Shown in pieces: positions 6,788 through 15,828 of a DNA stretch of 34,625 nucleotides. The notes below the pieces were generated by a model. That model was not told where the DNA came from and ran no database searches. It saw only the letters and a program-made list of their open reading frames with translations. A program made the translations under genes and the position numbers. Source of the stretch: Nioella ostreopsis (GTDB taxonomy: Bacteria > Pseudomonadota > Alphaproteobacteria > Rhodobacterales > Rhodobacteraceae); NCBI RefSeq assembly GCF_004000255.1, contig NZ_RCIQ01000031.1:1-34625 (forward strand), written 5' to 3'. Every line of letters starts with the position of its first letter. The first letter of the stretch is position 1.

Positions 6788-7282
6788 ATGATCGGACGTT
6801 TGGGCAAAATCTTGGCGATATTGCTTGCGCTCACGGCGCTGACGGCCTGCGGTGGTCGTTTCGGCGGGCTGAACAATGAGATGAGTGACGAGACCCGCGC
6901 GCAGCTCATTGACGGCGGTGCGCTTCCAGATCCGTCGCGCAACACGATCTGGGATCTGTTTTCCAATAATGATGATCCCAATGTCACGGTCGAGGTGAAC
7001 CGCTACCTTTGGAATGCCTCGCTTGAGATTCTCGACTTCATGCCAATCGAAGCTGCCGATCCGTTCTCTGGCGTCATCGTCTTCGGCTACGGCACCCCGC
7101 CCGGCGGTGGCCGCGCCTATCGCGCGACGGTCTATGTGACTGACCCCGCGCTTGATGCCCGCAGCCTGCGCGTGGCCCTGCAATCGCGTGGCGGCCCGGT
7201 CAGCCGGGAAACGCAGCGCGCCGTGGAAGACGCGATTCTGACCCGCGCGCGTCAGATCCGTATCCGCGAAGGTGACCTCTAG
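6788..7282 (+). CDS. DUF3576 lipoprotein
   Basis: 164 residues. The start at 6788 is chosen because GGGAG precedes it and it begins a lipoprotein signal: basic 'MIGRLGK', hydrophobic 'ILAILLALTAL', lipobox Leu-Thr-Ala-Cys21. The mature part carries 'RNTIWDLFSNNDDPNVTVEVNRYLW' (about 53-77) and a 'YRATVYVTDPALDARSLRVAL' segment near the C-terminus, which I recognise as the alphaproteobacterial DUF3576 family. Function is unknown; the signal places it in the envelope. It sits immediately upstream of leuS-lptE-holA, and lptE encodes another outer-membrane lipoprotein. A strong hairpin separates it from leuS. Confidence 0.85.
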   Translation: MIGRLGKILAILLALTALTACGGRFGGLNNEMSDETRAQLIDGGALPDPSRNTIWDLFSNNDDPNVTVEVNRYLWNASLEILDFMPIEAADPFSGVIVFGYGTPPGGGRAYRATVYVTDPALDARSLRVALQSRGGPVSRETQRAVEDAILTRARQIRIREGDL

Positions 7283-7309
7283 ATTCTGACCCGCAACGCT
7301 TCTAAACAC

Positions 7310-7337
7310 ACGCCGGGCCCTCGCGCCCGGCGTTTTC
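7310..7337 (+). terminator. Intrinsic terminator or attenuator between DUF3576 and leuS
   Basis: ACGCCGGGC (7310-7318) pairs perfectly with GCCCGGCGT (7325-7333) over a 6-base loop and runs into TTTT. It lies 27 bases after the DUF3576 stop, and only about 25 bases remain before the leuS start codon. Confidence 0.8.
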
Positions 7338-7362
7338 GTATGACAGACGACAAGGACAGCAC

Positions 7363-9921
7363 ATGGCCCGCTACGACCCCAGTGTGATCGAACCGAAATG
7401 GCAATCCGCCTGGGAAAAGTCCGGCACGTTCCTCGCCAAGCGCGATGAGACGAAGCCGAAATACTATGTGCTGGAGATGTTCCCCTACCCGTCGGGCCGT
7501 ATCCATATCGGCCATGTGCGCAACTACACCATGGGCGACGTGATCGCGCGCTACAAGAAATCGACCGGCCACAACGTGTTGCACCCCATGGGCTTCGACG
7601 CCTTCGGGATGCCTGCCGAAAACGCCGCAATGGCGTCTGGCGGCCACCCCAAGACCTGGACCTATGAGAATATCGACACGATGGTCGAGCAGATGAAGCC
7701 GCTTGGCTTCGGCATCGACTGGAGCCGGATGTTCGCCACTTGCGACCCGGAATATTACGGCCAGCAGCAGGCGCTGTTCCTCGATTTCCTCGAAAAAGGG
7801 CTGGTCTACCGCAAGAACGCCATCGTGAACTGGGACCCGGTCGACATGACCGTTCTGGCCAATGAACAGGTCGAGGACGGGCGCGGCTGGCGGTCGGGCG
7901 CGCTGGTGGAACGGCGCGAGCTGACGCAGTGGTTCTTCAAGATCTCTGACATGTCGGGGGAATTGCTGGATGCGCTGGAGGGGCTGGATGACTGGCCCGC
8001 CAAGGTCAAGCTGATGCAGGCCAACTGGATCGGCAAGTCGCGCGGGCTGCAATTCTCGTGGTCGCTGACCGAGCCGTCCCATGGGCATGAGGCGTTGGAG
8101 GTTTACACCACCCGGCCCGACACGCTGATGGGCGCAAGCTTCCTGGGTATTTCCCCCGACCATCCGCTGACCAAAGCGCTGGAGGCCGAAAACCCCGATC
8201 TCGCCGCCAAGGTGGCCGAGATGCGCAAGGGCGGCACCACGGAAGAAGCCATTGAGAAGGCAGAGAAACTTGGGGCCGATACCGGGCTGCGCGTCAAGCA
8301 CCCGCTGAACCCGGACTGGGAGATTCCCGTCTGGGTCGCGAATTTCATCCTGATGGATTACGGCACCGGCGCGATCTTCGCCTGCCCGGCCCATGACCAA
8401 CGCGACCTGGATTTCTGCCGCAAGTATGACCTGCCGGTGATTGATACTTTCGTGGCTCTGGATGACCCCAAACCGGTCGAGACCGAAGCCTTCGTGCCGC
8501 CGAAGACCGAAAAGGTGAAATGGATCGACCATTTCGCCGGTCTGGATGAGGCCACCGGGCAGGAAGCAATAGACGCCACCATCGACTGGATGGAGGCCAA
8601 GGGGCTCGGCACCGGTGTCACCAAGTTCCGCCTGCGCGATTGGGGCCTGTCCCGCCAGCGCTACTGGGGCTGCCCGATTCCCGTTGTGCATTGCGACGCC
8701 TGCGGCGTGGTGCCCGAGAAGAAGGAAAACCTGCCGATCGAACTGCCTGAGGATGTCAGCTTCGACATTCCCGGCAACCCGCTGGACCGTCACCCGACGT
8801 GGCGCGACTGTGCCTGCCCGTCCTGTGGTGCGCCTGCCCGGCGTGAAACCGACACGATGGATACCTTCGTCGATTCGTCGTGGTATTTCGCCCGTTTCAC
8901 CGCACCGCGCGCCACGACGCCCACGGATATGGCGGAAGCGGACTACTGGATGAATGTCGACCAGTATATCGGCGGCATCGAGCACGCGATTCTGCACCTG
9001 CTCTATTCCCGCTTCTTCGCCCGCGCGATGCATATCTGCGGCCACCTGCCGAAAAAATCGAAGGAACCCTTCGATGCGCTTTTCACCCAAGGGATGGTGA
9101 CGCACGCGATCTTCCAGACCCGCGATGCCAACGGTCGCCCTGTGTACCACTACCCGGAAGCGGTAGAGATGCGCGAGGGCAAGGGGTTCCTCAAGGACGG
9201 CACCGAGGTGGAGATCATCCCCTCCGCCAAGATGTCGAAGTCCAAGAACAACGTCGTCGACCCGATGAACATCATTGCGTCCTACGGCGCCGACACCGCG
9301 CGCTGGTTCGTGCTGTCCGATTCCCCGCCGGAGCGGGACGTGGAATGGACCGCCGCCGGTGCCGAGGCCGCGCATAAGCATCTGGGTCGGGTCTGGAGCC
9401 TGTGCGATCGCATCGCCGCGATGGACCCGGGCGCAAAAGGTGAAGGTGACGAGGACCTGCTGCGCGAGATGCATAAGGCGATTCGCGATGTGACACTCGG
9501 CATTGAAAGCTTCGGCTTCAACGCGGCGATTGCCCGGCTCTACGCATTTACCAACACGCTGGCCAAATCCAAGGCAGGTGCGGCGGCGCAGAAACAGGCG
9601 ATCATGACGCTGGCGCAGCTGATGTCGCCCATGACCCCGCATCTGGCCGAGGATATTTGGGCCCATCAGGGCGGTGACGGTCTATTGGCCGATGCCCCCT
9701 GGCCGGTGGCCGATGAGGCGATGCTGGTGGAAAACACCGTCACCCTGCCCATCCAGATCAACGGCAAGCGCCGGTCGGAAATCACCGTCGCAAAGGATCT
9801 GGGCAAGGAAGAGGTTGAAAAGATCGCGCTGGCAGACGACGCTGTGGTCAAGGCGCTGGCCGGTGGTCAGCCCAAGAAACTGATCGTCGTTCCGGGCCGT
9901 ATCGTCAATGTCGTCATCTGA
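7363..9921 (+). CDS. leuS: Leucyl-tRNA synthetase
   Basis: 852 residues, normal for a bacterial class I LeuRS. It charges tRNA-Leu with leucine in the cytoplasm. The HIGH signature is His48-His51 in '[11 protein letters not shown]' and the KMSKS loop is residues 623-627 in '[10 protein letters not shown]'. The inserted editing domain is present between them ('[12 protein letters not shown]', a hallmark threonine-rich site for hydrolysing mischarged tRNA), and a C-terminal anticodon-binding region follows. The ATG at 7363 is preceded by AAGGACAG. The gene overlaps lptE by 14 bases. A terminator-like hairpin stands just upstream, so expression must depend on read-through or on a promoter inside the upstream gene. 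Confidence 0.97.
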   Translation: MARYDPSVIEPKWQSAWEKSGTFLAKRDETKPKYYVLEMFPYPSGRIHIGHVRNYTMGDVIARYKKSTGHNVLHPMGFDAFGMPAENAAMASGGHPKTWTYENIDTMVEQMKPLGFGIDWSRMFATCDPEYYGQQQALFLDFLEKGLVYRKNAIVNWDPVDMTVLANEQVEDGRGWRSGALVERRELTQWFFKISDMSGELLDALEGLDDWPAKVKLMQANWIGKSRGLQFSWSLTEPSHGHEALEVYTTRPDTLMGASFLGISPDHPLTKALEAENPDLAAKVAEMRKGGTTEEAIEKAEKLGADTGLRVKHPLNPDWEIPVWVANFILMDYGTGAIFACPAHDQRDLDFCRKYDLPVIDTFVALDDPKPVETEAFVPPKTEKVKWIDHFAGLDEATGQEAIDATIDWMEAKGLGTGVTKFRLRDWGLSRQRYWGCPIPVVHCDACGVVPEKKENLPIELPEDVSFDIPGNPLDRHPTWRDCACPSCGAPARRETDTMDTFVDSSWYFARFTAPRATTPTDMAEADYWMNVDQYIGGIEHAILHLLYSRFFARAMHICGHLPKKSKEPFDALFTQGMVTHAIFQTRDANGRPVYHYPEAVEMREGKGFLKDGTEVEIIPSAKMSKSKNNVVDPMNIIASYGADTARWFVLSDSPPERDVEWTAAGAEAAHKHLGRVWSLCDRIAAMDPGAKGEGDEDLLREMHKAIRDVTLGIESFGFNAAIARLYAFTNTLAKSKAGAAAQKQAIMTLAQLMSPMTPHLAEDIWAHQGGDGLLADAPWPVADEAMLVENTVTLPIQINGKRRSEITVAKDLGKEEVEKIALADDAVVKALAGGQPKKLIVVPGRIVNVVI

Positions 9922-10399
9922 CCGCCGCCATTTCCTGACCCTTCTGGCCGTGGCCCCGCTTGCGGGCTGCGGCTTTGCCCCGGTCTATGCACCGGGCGGG
10001 GCGGGTCAGGCCCTGCGCGGGCAAGTGCTGGTTGCCGCCCCGGACACGCGGCTCGGGTTCCAGCTGGTCGCGCGACTGGAGGAACGGCTTGGCCTGCCAC
10101 AGGCCGAGACCTACCGGCTCGACTACATCATCGAGACCTCGGAAACCGATCTGGCCATCACCGGCACCAATGACATCACCCGTATCAATATCGCGGGCAC
10201 TGTCCGGTTTACCCTGACCGAAACCGCGACGGATGCGCAGTTGCTGGCCGATTCCGTTTCAACCTTCACGGCCTATTCCACCACCTCGACCTCGGTCGCA
10301 ACCACCGCTGCCCGCCGCGACGCGCAGGATCGGCTGATGACCGCCTTGGCCGATCAGGTCATGTCCCGGCTGCTGGCCTCCTCGCTTCGCTGGTCATGA
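9908..10399 (+). CDS. lptE: LPS assembly lipoprotein LptE
   Basis: 163 residues. A twin-Arg-like 'SSSDRRHFL' start leads into a hydrophobic stretch and the lipobox Leu-Ala-Gly-Cys21, followed by '[10 protein letters not shown]', the conserved start of mature alphaproteobacterial LptE. The protein plugs the LptD barrel and helps insert lipopolysaccharide into the outer leaflet. Its ATG lies inside the last codons of leuS (14-base overlap) and its stop overlaps the holA start (ATGA), so the three genes are translated as a coupled set. Confidence 0.9.
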   Translation: MSSSDRRHFLTLLAVAPLAGCGFAPVYAPGGAGQALRGQVLVAAPDTRLGFQLVARLEERLGLPQAETYRLDYIIETSETDLAITGTNDITRINIAGTVRFTLTETATDAQLLADSVSTFTAYSTTSTSVATTAARRDAQDRLMTALADQVMSRLLASSLRWS

Positions 10400-11427
10400 A
10401 GCTTTCGGCCCGCGACGCCAGCGCCTATTTCGCCAATCCCGACCAATCCGCCGCGGGCCTGCTGATCTTCGGGGCCGATGCGATGCGCGTGGCCATCAAG
10501 CGGCAGGATGTGATTGCCAAACTACTCGGCCCCGGCGCGGAAGAGGAGATGCGCCTGTCCCGCATTTCCGCAAGCGACCTGCGCAGCGAGAAAGCGCTTC
10601 TGCTGGATGCGGTGAAGGCGGTCGGCTTCTTTCCCGGTCCGCGCGTGGCTTTTGTGGAGGACGCCGCCGACGGGCTGGCCCCGGTGATTTCAGAGGCGCT
10701 GAAGGACTGGCAGCCCGGCGATGCGCAAATCATCGTGACCGCCCCGCGCGCCCTGCCCGCCAAATCCGCCCTGCGCAAGCTGTTCGAAGGCCACAAGCGC
10801 GCCTATTGCGTCGGCATCTATGACGACCCGCCAAGCCGCGCCGAGATCGAGGAGACGCTGGCGAAATCCGGCGTGACCCAGCTTGACCGCGATGCCTCCG
10901 CTCAGCTGACCGCACTGGCCACTCAACTGGACCCCGGCGATTTCCGCCAGACGGTGGAAAAGCTGGCGCTCTACAAGATTGGCGATCCCACCCCGGTCAG
11001 CGTGGCTGATGTATCTGCCTGCGCCCCCGCCACCATCGAGGCTGGGATGGACGATATCATCAATGCCGCCGCTGAAGGTCAGGTCACCCAGATCGGCGCA
11101 CTGATGCAGAAACTGACCGGTCAGGGCGTCGCCCCGGTGACGCTGACCATCATGGCGCTGCGCCATTTCCGCACCCTTCATGCCGCCGCGATCCACCCCG
11201 GCGGCGCCTCTGCCGGGGTCGGGTCCATGCGCCCGCCCGTCTTCGGCCCGCGCCGCGACAAGATGATCCGGCAGGCCGGCATGTGGGGATCGGACCGGCT
11301 GGAACAGGCCCTTCAGGCTCTGATCGAGCTGGACCTCACCCTGCGATCCAGCCAGCACGCCCCACAGGATGCGCTGTTGGAACGGGTGCTGATCCGGCTT
11401 GCGACGGTTGCGTCACGGATGCGCTAG
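10396..11427 (+). CDS. holA: DNA polymerase III subunit delta
   Basis: 343 residues, the usual length of the clamp-loader delta subunit, which opens the beta sliding clamp. The N-terminal part reads 'LLIFGADAMRVAIKRQDVIAKLL' in place of the usual nucleotide-fold start and, as in the family, lacks a Walker A motif. Helical C-terminal features include 'DFRQTVEKLALY' and 'IMALRHFRTLHAAA', matching the collar domain of HolA. It is the third gene of the conserved leuS-lptE-holA cluster and overlaps lptE by 4 bases. The gene ends 22 bases from the convergent transpeptidase gene, with no obvious terminator between them. Confidence 0.92.
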   Translation: MKLSARDASAYFANPDQSAAGLLIFGADAMRVAIKRQDVIAKLLGPGAEEEMRLSRISASDLRSEKALLLDAVKAVGFFPGPRVAFVEDAADGLAPVISEALKDWQPGDAQIIVTAPRALPAKSALRKLFEGHKRAYCVGIYDDPPSRAEIEETLAKSGVTQLDRDASAQLTALATQLDPGDFRQTVEKLALYKIGDPTPVSVADVSACAPATIEAGMDDIINAAAEGQVTQIGALMQKLTGQGVAPVTLTIMALRHFRTLHAAAIHPGGASAGVGSMRPPVFGPRRDKMIRQAGMWGSDRLEQALQALIELDLTLRSSQHAPQDALLERVLIRLATVASRMR

Positions 11428-11449
11428 GATCGCACCAACGGACAACCGG

Positions 11450-12418
11450 TCACCGGCAGATCGGCAATTCAAGGGGCGGTTGGTCCGGCAGGGACTCCCG
11501 CCATTCGTCGATGATCGGGCGAAGGGTTTCCCGCGACCAGAACCTTGGCGTTTCGATCTGTTCCAGGCAGGTGGCGTTCCAGTAAAGCCCTTCTTCAGAA
11601 AGGTTTCTGCGGTCGGTCACGGCTTCTGCAACCGCCGTGATGTCACCAGACTCGGGATATATGTACAGCGTCGTCGGATCCCCTTCGACCAGCGCGATGA
11701 TATCCTCCGCCACCTCTTCCGACCATGTCGTGCAGCCGTTGCTGCGCCCGCCATCATAGTTGATCAGCCGACCGAAAGGGACAAAGCCTTCGTCGTCTGC
11801 AAAAAGGCTTTCCGGGTCGCTATAGCGGCACTGCCAGCGCAGGAACATCGCGACATGGCCGCCGATTTCGCGCTCGCGCGCGTTGTCGGTCTCCCCCATG
11901 CCATCGAACAGGAGAAAGGTCCGCTCAAACGGCACCCTGTCCTCCGCCTCGCTGAAATAGCCCTTGAACGAGGTCCGGGTCTCCGCCGTCACATAGGCCC
12001 CGCCCATGGTCAGGTTGGACCCTTCCGCATTGCTGAAATGCCGCGCGCATTCCCGTCCGTTCCGGAAGTTGGCCTGCGGCAGATCCCGGCCGCTTCCATA
12101 GCCCGACGACACCGCGCGGAACGACTCTTCTGCCTCACAGATGATATAGAACCTTTCCCCGGGCGCGCCGCTGGACGATGTGCTGGGGCGTGTCGCATCC
12201 ATCGCGAGGTAACAGGGGTTGGTTATTCCCGCCTCGCTCACCTGGTCCTGGTACAGATCACGCGCCCTTTGCAGCACCACCAGGGCGATCTGCCCTTCCC
12301 CCCGACCCACATGCTGCTGCAACCAGGGTGGGATATCCGTCGTTTGCGCCTGCAACGGGTTCATCGCGGCAAAAGCAACCCAGACTGCGAGCAATAAGTG
12401 CCTTGACCGGCGGTGCAT
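11450..12418 (-). CDS. Periplasmic L,D-transpeptidase-like protein (YkuD_2 type)
   Basis: 322 residues with a signal peptide (1-25, 'MHRRSRHLLLAVWVAFAA...LQAQ'). The body follows the YkuD_2 (PF13645) pattern: 'HFSNAEGSNLTMGGAYVTAET' (about 127-147), 'GMGETDNARERE' (173-184), His188 in 'IGGHVAMF' and Cys229 in 'GRSNGCTTWS', standing for the usual G-R-S-x-G-C active site. It is therefore a probable murein L,D-transpeptidase or relative acting in the periplasm. The N-terminal ~90 residues and the 40-residue insertion between His188 and Cys229 are longer than in the compact family members, so activity is inferred rather than certain. AGGAG precedes the ATG at 12418. Confidence 0.75.
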   Translation of the reverse strand: MHRRSRHLLLAVWVAFAAMNPLQAQTTDIPPWLQQHVGRGEGQIALVVLQRARDLYQDQVSEAGITNPCYLAMDATRPSTSSSGAPGERFYIICEAEESFRAVSSGYGSGRDLPQANFRNGRECARHFSNAEGSNLTMGGAYVTAETRTSFKGYFSEAEDRVPFERTFLLFDGMGETDNAREREIGGHVAMFLRWQCRYSDPESLFADDEGFVPFGRLINYDGGRSNGCTTWSEEVAEDIIALVEGDPTTLYIYPESGDITAVAEAVTDRRNLSEEGLYWNATCLEQIETPRFWSRETLRPIIDEWRESLPDQPPLELPICR

Positions 12419-12425
12419 CGGACGT

Positions 12426-12533
12426 CTCCTGTTTGATCGGCCTCGACATCAGACTAGCACAAACAGATGAACAGGCGCACGGCCTCTGGACGGCCCCGCC
12501 CTCACGCGCCAGACTGCGCCGATGCAACAGGAG
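12426..12533. promoter_or_regulatory. Mirrored leaders of the divergent transpeptidase and GST genes
   Basis: CTCCTGTTTGATCGG (12426-12440) and CCGATGCAACAGGAG (12519-12533) form a 13-of-15 inverted repeat. It contains both genes' ribosome-binding sites, so each mRNA starts with nearly the same leader. A weak TTGATC-N16-TAGCAC promoter for the GST overlaps the left arm. Confidence 0.35.
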
Positions 12534-12540
12534 GCACAGC

Positions 12541-13131
12541 ATGTACAAAGTGATCGGCAAGACCCAGACCCGCACCTTGCGCGTTCTTTGGGTGCTGGAG
12601 GAACTGGGGCTCGACTATGACCATGTGCAGGCCCCGCCCCGCGATCCCTCCGTCGTTGCCGTGAACCCGGCGGGCAAGGTGCCGGTCCTCATCGCCGATG
12701 GCGTCCCGATCACCGATTCGCTCGCGATCATGACCTATCTGGCAGATCGCCACGCGGCCCTGACCTTTGCACCCGGCACCATTGACCGCGCCCATCAGGA
12801 CGCGCTGACCCATTTCATCAACGAAGAGTTCGACCAGATCCTCTGGATGGCCGCCCGTCACAGTTTCGTCCTGCCCGAAGAACACCGCCTGCCTGCGATC
12901 AAGGACAGCCTGAAATGGGAATTCGAGCAAAGCCAGCACCGACTGCTGCCGCGCATGTCCGAAACCGGCCCCTTCCTGATGGGCGAAACCATGACCATCG
13001 CCGATATCCTGCTGGCCCATTGCCTCAGATGGGCCGTGGGGGCGAAGTTCCCCATCATCGACGACCGCATCCACGCCTTTGGGGCCATGATGTTCGACCG
13101 CCCCGCCTACAAGAAAGCCGCTGCCGCCTGA
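12541..13131 (+). CDS. Glutathione S-transferase family protein
   Basis: 196 residues. The N-terminal thioredoxin-like domain runs 'YKVIGKTQTRTLRVLWVLEELGLDYD', contains the cis-proline loop 'NPAGKVPVL' (about 41-49) and the glutathione gamma-glutamyl-binding 'ITDSLAIMTYL' with its Asp-Ser pair (about 59-69). A helical C-terminal domain follows, including the N-capping motif 'MTIADILLAHCLRW'. The substrate cannot be predicted. ATG 12541 is preceded by AGGAGG at ideal spacing; a longer frame upstream has no such site. The gene is followed by copy 2 of the structured intergenic element. Confidence 0.9.
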   Translation: MYKVIGKTQTRTLRVLWVLEELGLDYDHVQAPPRDPSVVAVNPAGKVPVLIADGVPITDSLAIMTYLADRHAALTFAPGTIDRAHQDALTHFINEEFDQILWMAARHSFVLPEEHRLPAIKDSLKWEFEQSQHRLLPRMSETGPFLMGETMTIADILLAHCLRWAVGAKFPIIDDRIHAFGAMMFDRPAYKKAAAA

Positions 13132-13144
13132 CGCGCGCCAACCC

Positions 13145-13317
13145 CTTCTTCTTGGTCGAAATACTCCCGCCGGAGGCGTTCCTACAGCGCGCCCAGTGGA
13201 TCGTGGAATGTCTGGAACAGTCCGCGCGGCCTTCCGTGGCAACGCGGTTCGAGGAGGGCCCCGGAGGGGCTTGACGAGAATCGCCCCCGTCGCGACCCGG
13301 CCCTGTCCGGGGCGCAA
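13145..13317 (-). repeat. Structured intergenic element, copy 2 (convergent GST/baiN-like junction)
   Basis: Module A is at 13145-13177 (CTTGGTCGAAATACTCCC and CGGAGGC). Module B is 13236-13284: GTGGCAA, outer stem GCGGTTC/GAATCGC (13244-13250 with 13278-13284), internal loop GAGGAG/TGACGA, inner hairpin GGCCCC-GGA-GGGGCT (13257-13271). Module C is GCGACCCGG/CCGGGGCGC (13292-13300 with 13307-13315) with a single A-G mismatch at the fourth pair. The element touches the stop codon of the minus-strand flavoprotein gene. Its stems differ from copy 1 at paired positions while the internal loop is identical. Confidence 0.75.
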
Positions 13318-14493
13318 TCAGCCGCGCCACGCCCCCGCATGCTTCCCGGCCCATAGCCCGGTGGCAAGGCAGCCCGTCAGCAAATACCCCCCGGTCGGCG
13401 CCTCCCAGTCCAGCATCTCACCGGCCACGAATGTCCCGGGCCGCGCCCGCAGCATCAGCCCGTCGGAGACCGCCGCCCGCATCACGCCGCCACCCGTGGA
13501 AATCGCCTCATCCAACGGCCTCGGTCCGGCCAGCGGCAGATCCAGCGCTTTCAGCTTTGCCGCAAGCGCCGCACCCTCCGGCACCGGTCTCGCGACTTCG
13601 TTCACCAGGGCCATGCGCACGCCCTCCAATCCCAACAGCTTCCGCAGATGGTTGGACAGGCTCGCCTTCCCGCGCGGGCGAGCGAGGCGCGCGGCCAGAT
13701 CCTCGACCGTCAGATCGGGGAACAGGTCCAGCACCAGCCCTGCCCCTTCGCGCAACTCGCGATAGAGCGCGTAGATACCGCCGCCCTCGACCCCATGTTC
13801 GGACACCACGAATTCCGCCCGCGCTTCCCGGTTCCCGGCGCTCAGCAAACAGCCCTTCACCGGGGCCCCGAACCAGCGCGCCATATGCGGTGACCAGGTG
13901 ACCCGAAATCCCATATTCGCCGGGACGATCGGTGCAACCTCAACGCCGATATCCTCCAGCCACGGCAGCCAGGCCGCATCCGACCCGAGCCGCGCCCAGG
14001 ATCCGCCGCCAAGTGCCAGAACGGTCACCTCTGCCTGCACCAGCCGCTGCCCTTGCGGCGTTTGGAAGCGCAGCGCAGACTCCTCGAACCCGGTCCAGCG
14101 CCAGCGCAACCGCATCTCTGCCCCGATCCGCCCAAGCCAGGCCCGCAGCAAGGGCGACGCCTTCATCACCTTTGGAAATACCCTTCCCGAAGATCCCGTG
14201 AACACCGGTTGCCCCAGCCCCTCGGCCCAGGTCTTTACATCGTCGGGCTGGAACGCATGCAACATCGGCTTCAGCCAGTCTTCAGCCTCGCCATAGGCTG
14301 CAAGGAACCGCTCAAACGGCTCGTCCTTTGTCAGGTTCAACCCCGATTTGCCTGCCATCAGAAACTTGCGCCCGGCCGAGGGCTTTGCCTCGACAATCAC
14401 CACGGAGCGCCCGGCATGCGTCATGGCCTCGGCGGCCATCAGACCGGCTGGTCCCGCCCCAATCACAACCGCGTCCAGTTTTTCGGTCTGCAT
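13318..14493 (-). CDS. BaiN/HI0933-like FAD-dependent flavoprotein (TIGR03862 type)
   Basis: 391 residues. The N-terminal Rossmann motif 'VIGAGPAGLMAAEAM' (Gly12, Gly14, Gly17) and 'VIVEAKPSAGRKFLMAGKSGLNLT' (about 33-56) are diagnostic of the HI0933/BaiN family, which binds FAD and NAD(P)H. The C-terminal 'ISTGGGVMRAAVSDGLMLRARPGTFVAGEMLDWEAPTGGYLL' type region (about 338-380) carries the second FAD contact. The physiological substrate is unknown for most members. The ATG at 14493 is preceded by AGGCAAGG. It diverges from the small HNH gene, and element copy 2 forms its probable 3' untranslated region. Confidence 0.9.
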   Translation of the reverse strand: MQTEKLDAVVIGAGPAGLMAAEAMTHAGRSVVIVEAKPSAGRKFLMAGKSGLNLTKDEPFERFLAAYGEAEDWLKPMLHAFQPDDVKTWAEGLGQPVFTGSSGRVFPKVMKASPLLRAWLGRIGAEMRLRWRWTGFEESALRFQTPQGQRLVQAEVTVLALGGGSWARLGSDAAWLPWLEDIGVEVAPIVPANMGFRVTWSPHMARWFGAPVKGCLLSAGNREARAEFVVSEHGVEGGGIYALYRELREGAGLVLDLFPDLTVEDLAARLARPRGKASLSNHLRKLLGLEGVRMALVNEVARPVPEGAALAAKLKALDLPLAGPRPLDEAISTGGGVMRAAVSDGLMLRARPGTFVAGEMLDWEAPTGGYLLTGCLATGLWAGKHAGAWRG

Positions 14494-14559
14494 CCGCCCT
14501 TGCCTCGTCCCGGGTTTGCGCCATCCTATGGCTCAGGACAGCGCAGGACCACACGCGAA

Positions 14560-14865
14560 ATGGATGAAACGCCGATCTGCCCTCTCTGCGGACGACCGAT
14601 CCCGCCCCATGCGAAGCAAAGCCTTCATCACCTAATCCCACGCCTGCGTGGCGGCAAGGGCGGACCGACGGTTTTGCTGCACCAGATCTGTCACAACGAG
14701 ATTCACGCGACCCTGTCGGAAACAGACCTCGCACGCGATTTCAACACGATCGAAGCGCTTCAGGCGCAACCGAGGCTGAGCAAATTCATCGCCTGGGTGC
14801 GAAAGCGCCCTGCCGATTTCCACTCGAAGACCCCCGGCGCGCGACGGGGCTGGCAATCACGCTGA
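14560..14865 (+). CDS. Small HNH endonuclease-family protein
   Basis: 101 residues. A zinc-binding pair Cys7-Pro-Leu-Cys10 opens the protein, followed by 'LHHLIPRLRGGKGG' with the HNH catalytic His23-His24, then 'LHQICHNEIHA', which supplies Cys44, Asn46 and His49. This is the HNH/ββα-metal nuclease fold in a stand-alone form. Such small proteins are common in alphaproteobacteria, and their target and role are unknown. There is no partner methylase or phage gene nearby, so a restriction role is not supported. The start at 14560 has only a weak AGGA about 15 bases upstream; ATG placement relies on the protein beginning just before the zinc motif. Confidence 0.85.
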   Translation: MDETPICPLCGRPIPPHAKQSLHHLIPRLRGGKGGPTVLLHQICHNEIHATLSETDLARDFNTIEALQAQPRLSKFIAWVRKRPADFHSKTPGARRGWQSR

Positions 14866-14898
14866 TCCGCCGGTTCTGCCCGCAGTAACAGCGTTGGT

Positions 14899-15711
14899 TC
14901 AGCGCATTCCCAGAACATCGAGCATATCGAAGCGCCCAGGGCCCTTGCCCTGACCCCAAAGCGCGGCCTTGAGCGCCCCACGCGCGAAGATGGCGCGGTC
15001 AGTGGCGACGTGGCGCAAGACGATGCGTTCACCTTGTCCGGCAAAGAGCACGTCATGTTCGCCGACGATATCGCCGCCGCGAATGGCGGAGAAGCCGATA
15101 TGGCCCCGCTGACGGGCACCGGTGATGCCGTCGCGGCCGGACTCTTTCGCGACGTTCAGGTCAATGCCCCGCCCGTCCGCCGCCGCCTGACCCAGCATCA
15201 GCGCGGTGCCGGAGGGGGCGTCGACCTTGTGGTGGTGATGGGCCTCGATCACCTCGATATCGAAATCCTCATCCAGCGCGGCCGCCACCTGCTTGGTGAT
15301 CTGTACCAGCAGGTTCACGCCAAGGCTCATATTGCCCGCCTGAATGATCGTCGCATGACGGCTGGCATGGGTGAGCGCCTGATCGTGGGTGTCATCCATG
15401 CCGGTGGTGCCGATCACATGCACACAGCGGGCCTGCGCGGTCAGTTGGGCATGCGCCACGGTGGCCTCGGGCGAGGTGAAGTCGATCACCGCCTGCGCGT
15501 TCACGATGGCGTCAATCGGATCGGCATGGACCATCACGCCGGTCGCCGTCCCGCCCATGCATTCGCCCAGGTCGCGGCCTGCCCAATCGTGGCCCTCGCG
15601 TTCCGTCACGGCGACCAGATGCGCGGCGTCGCTTTCGTTCACCAGCTTGATCAGCATCTGCCCCATCCGGCCCGATGCCCCCATGACTGCGATTGCGGTG
15701 CTGCCCTGCAT
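14899..15711 (-). CDS. dapB: 4-hydroxy-tetrahydrodipicolinate reductase
   Basis: 270 residues, standard for DapB, the NAD(P)H-dependent second step of the lysine/diaminopimelate branch. '[13 protein letters not shown]' (Gly11-Gly17) is the nucleotide-binding loop, 'VIDFTSPEA' and 'IGTTGM' are conserved, and '[15 protein letters not shown]' (157-170) contains the catalytic His and Lys162. The ATG at 15711 follows AAAGGA. It diverges from rbfA over a 117-bp spacer and its 3' end lies 33 bp from the convergent HNH gene. Its product feeds peptidoglycan meso-DAP, the substrate moiety of the two transpeptidases in this window. Confidence 0.96.
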   Translation of the reverse strand: MQGSTAIAVMGASGRMGQMLIKLVNESDAAHLVAVTEREGHDWAGRDLGECMGGTATGVMVHADPIDAIVNAQAVIDFTSPEATVAHAQLTAQARCVHVIGTTGMDDTHDQALTHASRHATIIQAGNMSLGVNLLVQITKQVAAALDEDFDIEVIEAHHHHKVDAPSGTALMLGQAAADGRGIDLNVAKESGRDGITGARQRGHIGFSAIRGGDIVGEHDVLFAGQGERIVLRHVATDRAIFARGALKAALWGQGKGPGRFDMLDVLGMR

Positions 15712-15828
15712 GATCCCGATCCTTTGGCAAAATCCTGCCCTTGCTCTAGCGCACCCCGGGCGCGGGTGAAAGCCGTTGCTTGCGGGGGGCGGGGTGATCC
15801 CATAAGTGGGGGGCAAAGGATGATGGCC

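Noticed and set aside
7279-9666. Long open frame (795 codons) antisense to leuS
   Set aside because: It mirrors a highly conserved leuS reading frame in GC-rich DNA. The translated antisense protein is His/Arg/Gly-rich without recognisable domains, and no ribosome-binding site is evident.
14560-14865. HNH gene as part of a restriction or mobile system
   Set aside because: No methylase, integrase, transposase or repeat flanks it; it lies between core genes and is best read as an isolated small HNH protein.
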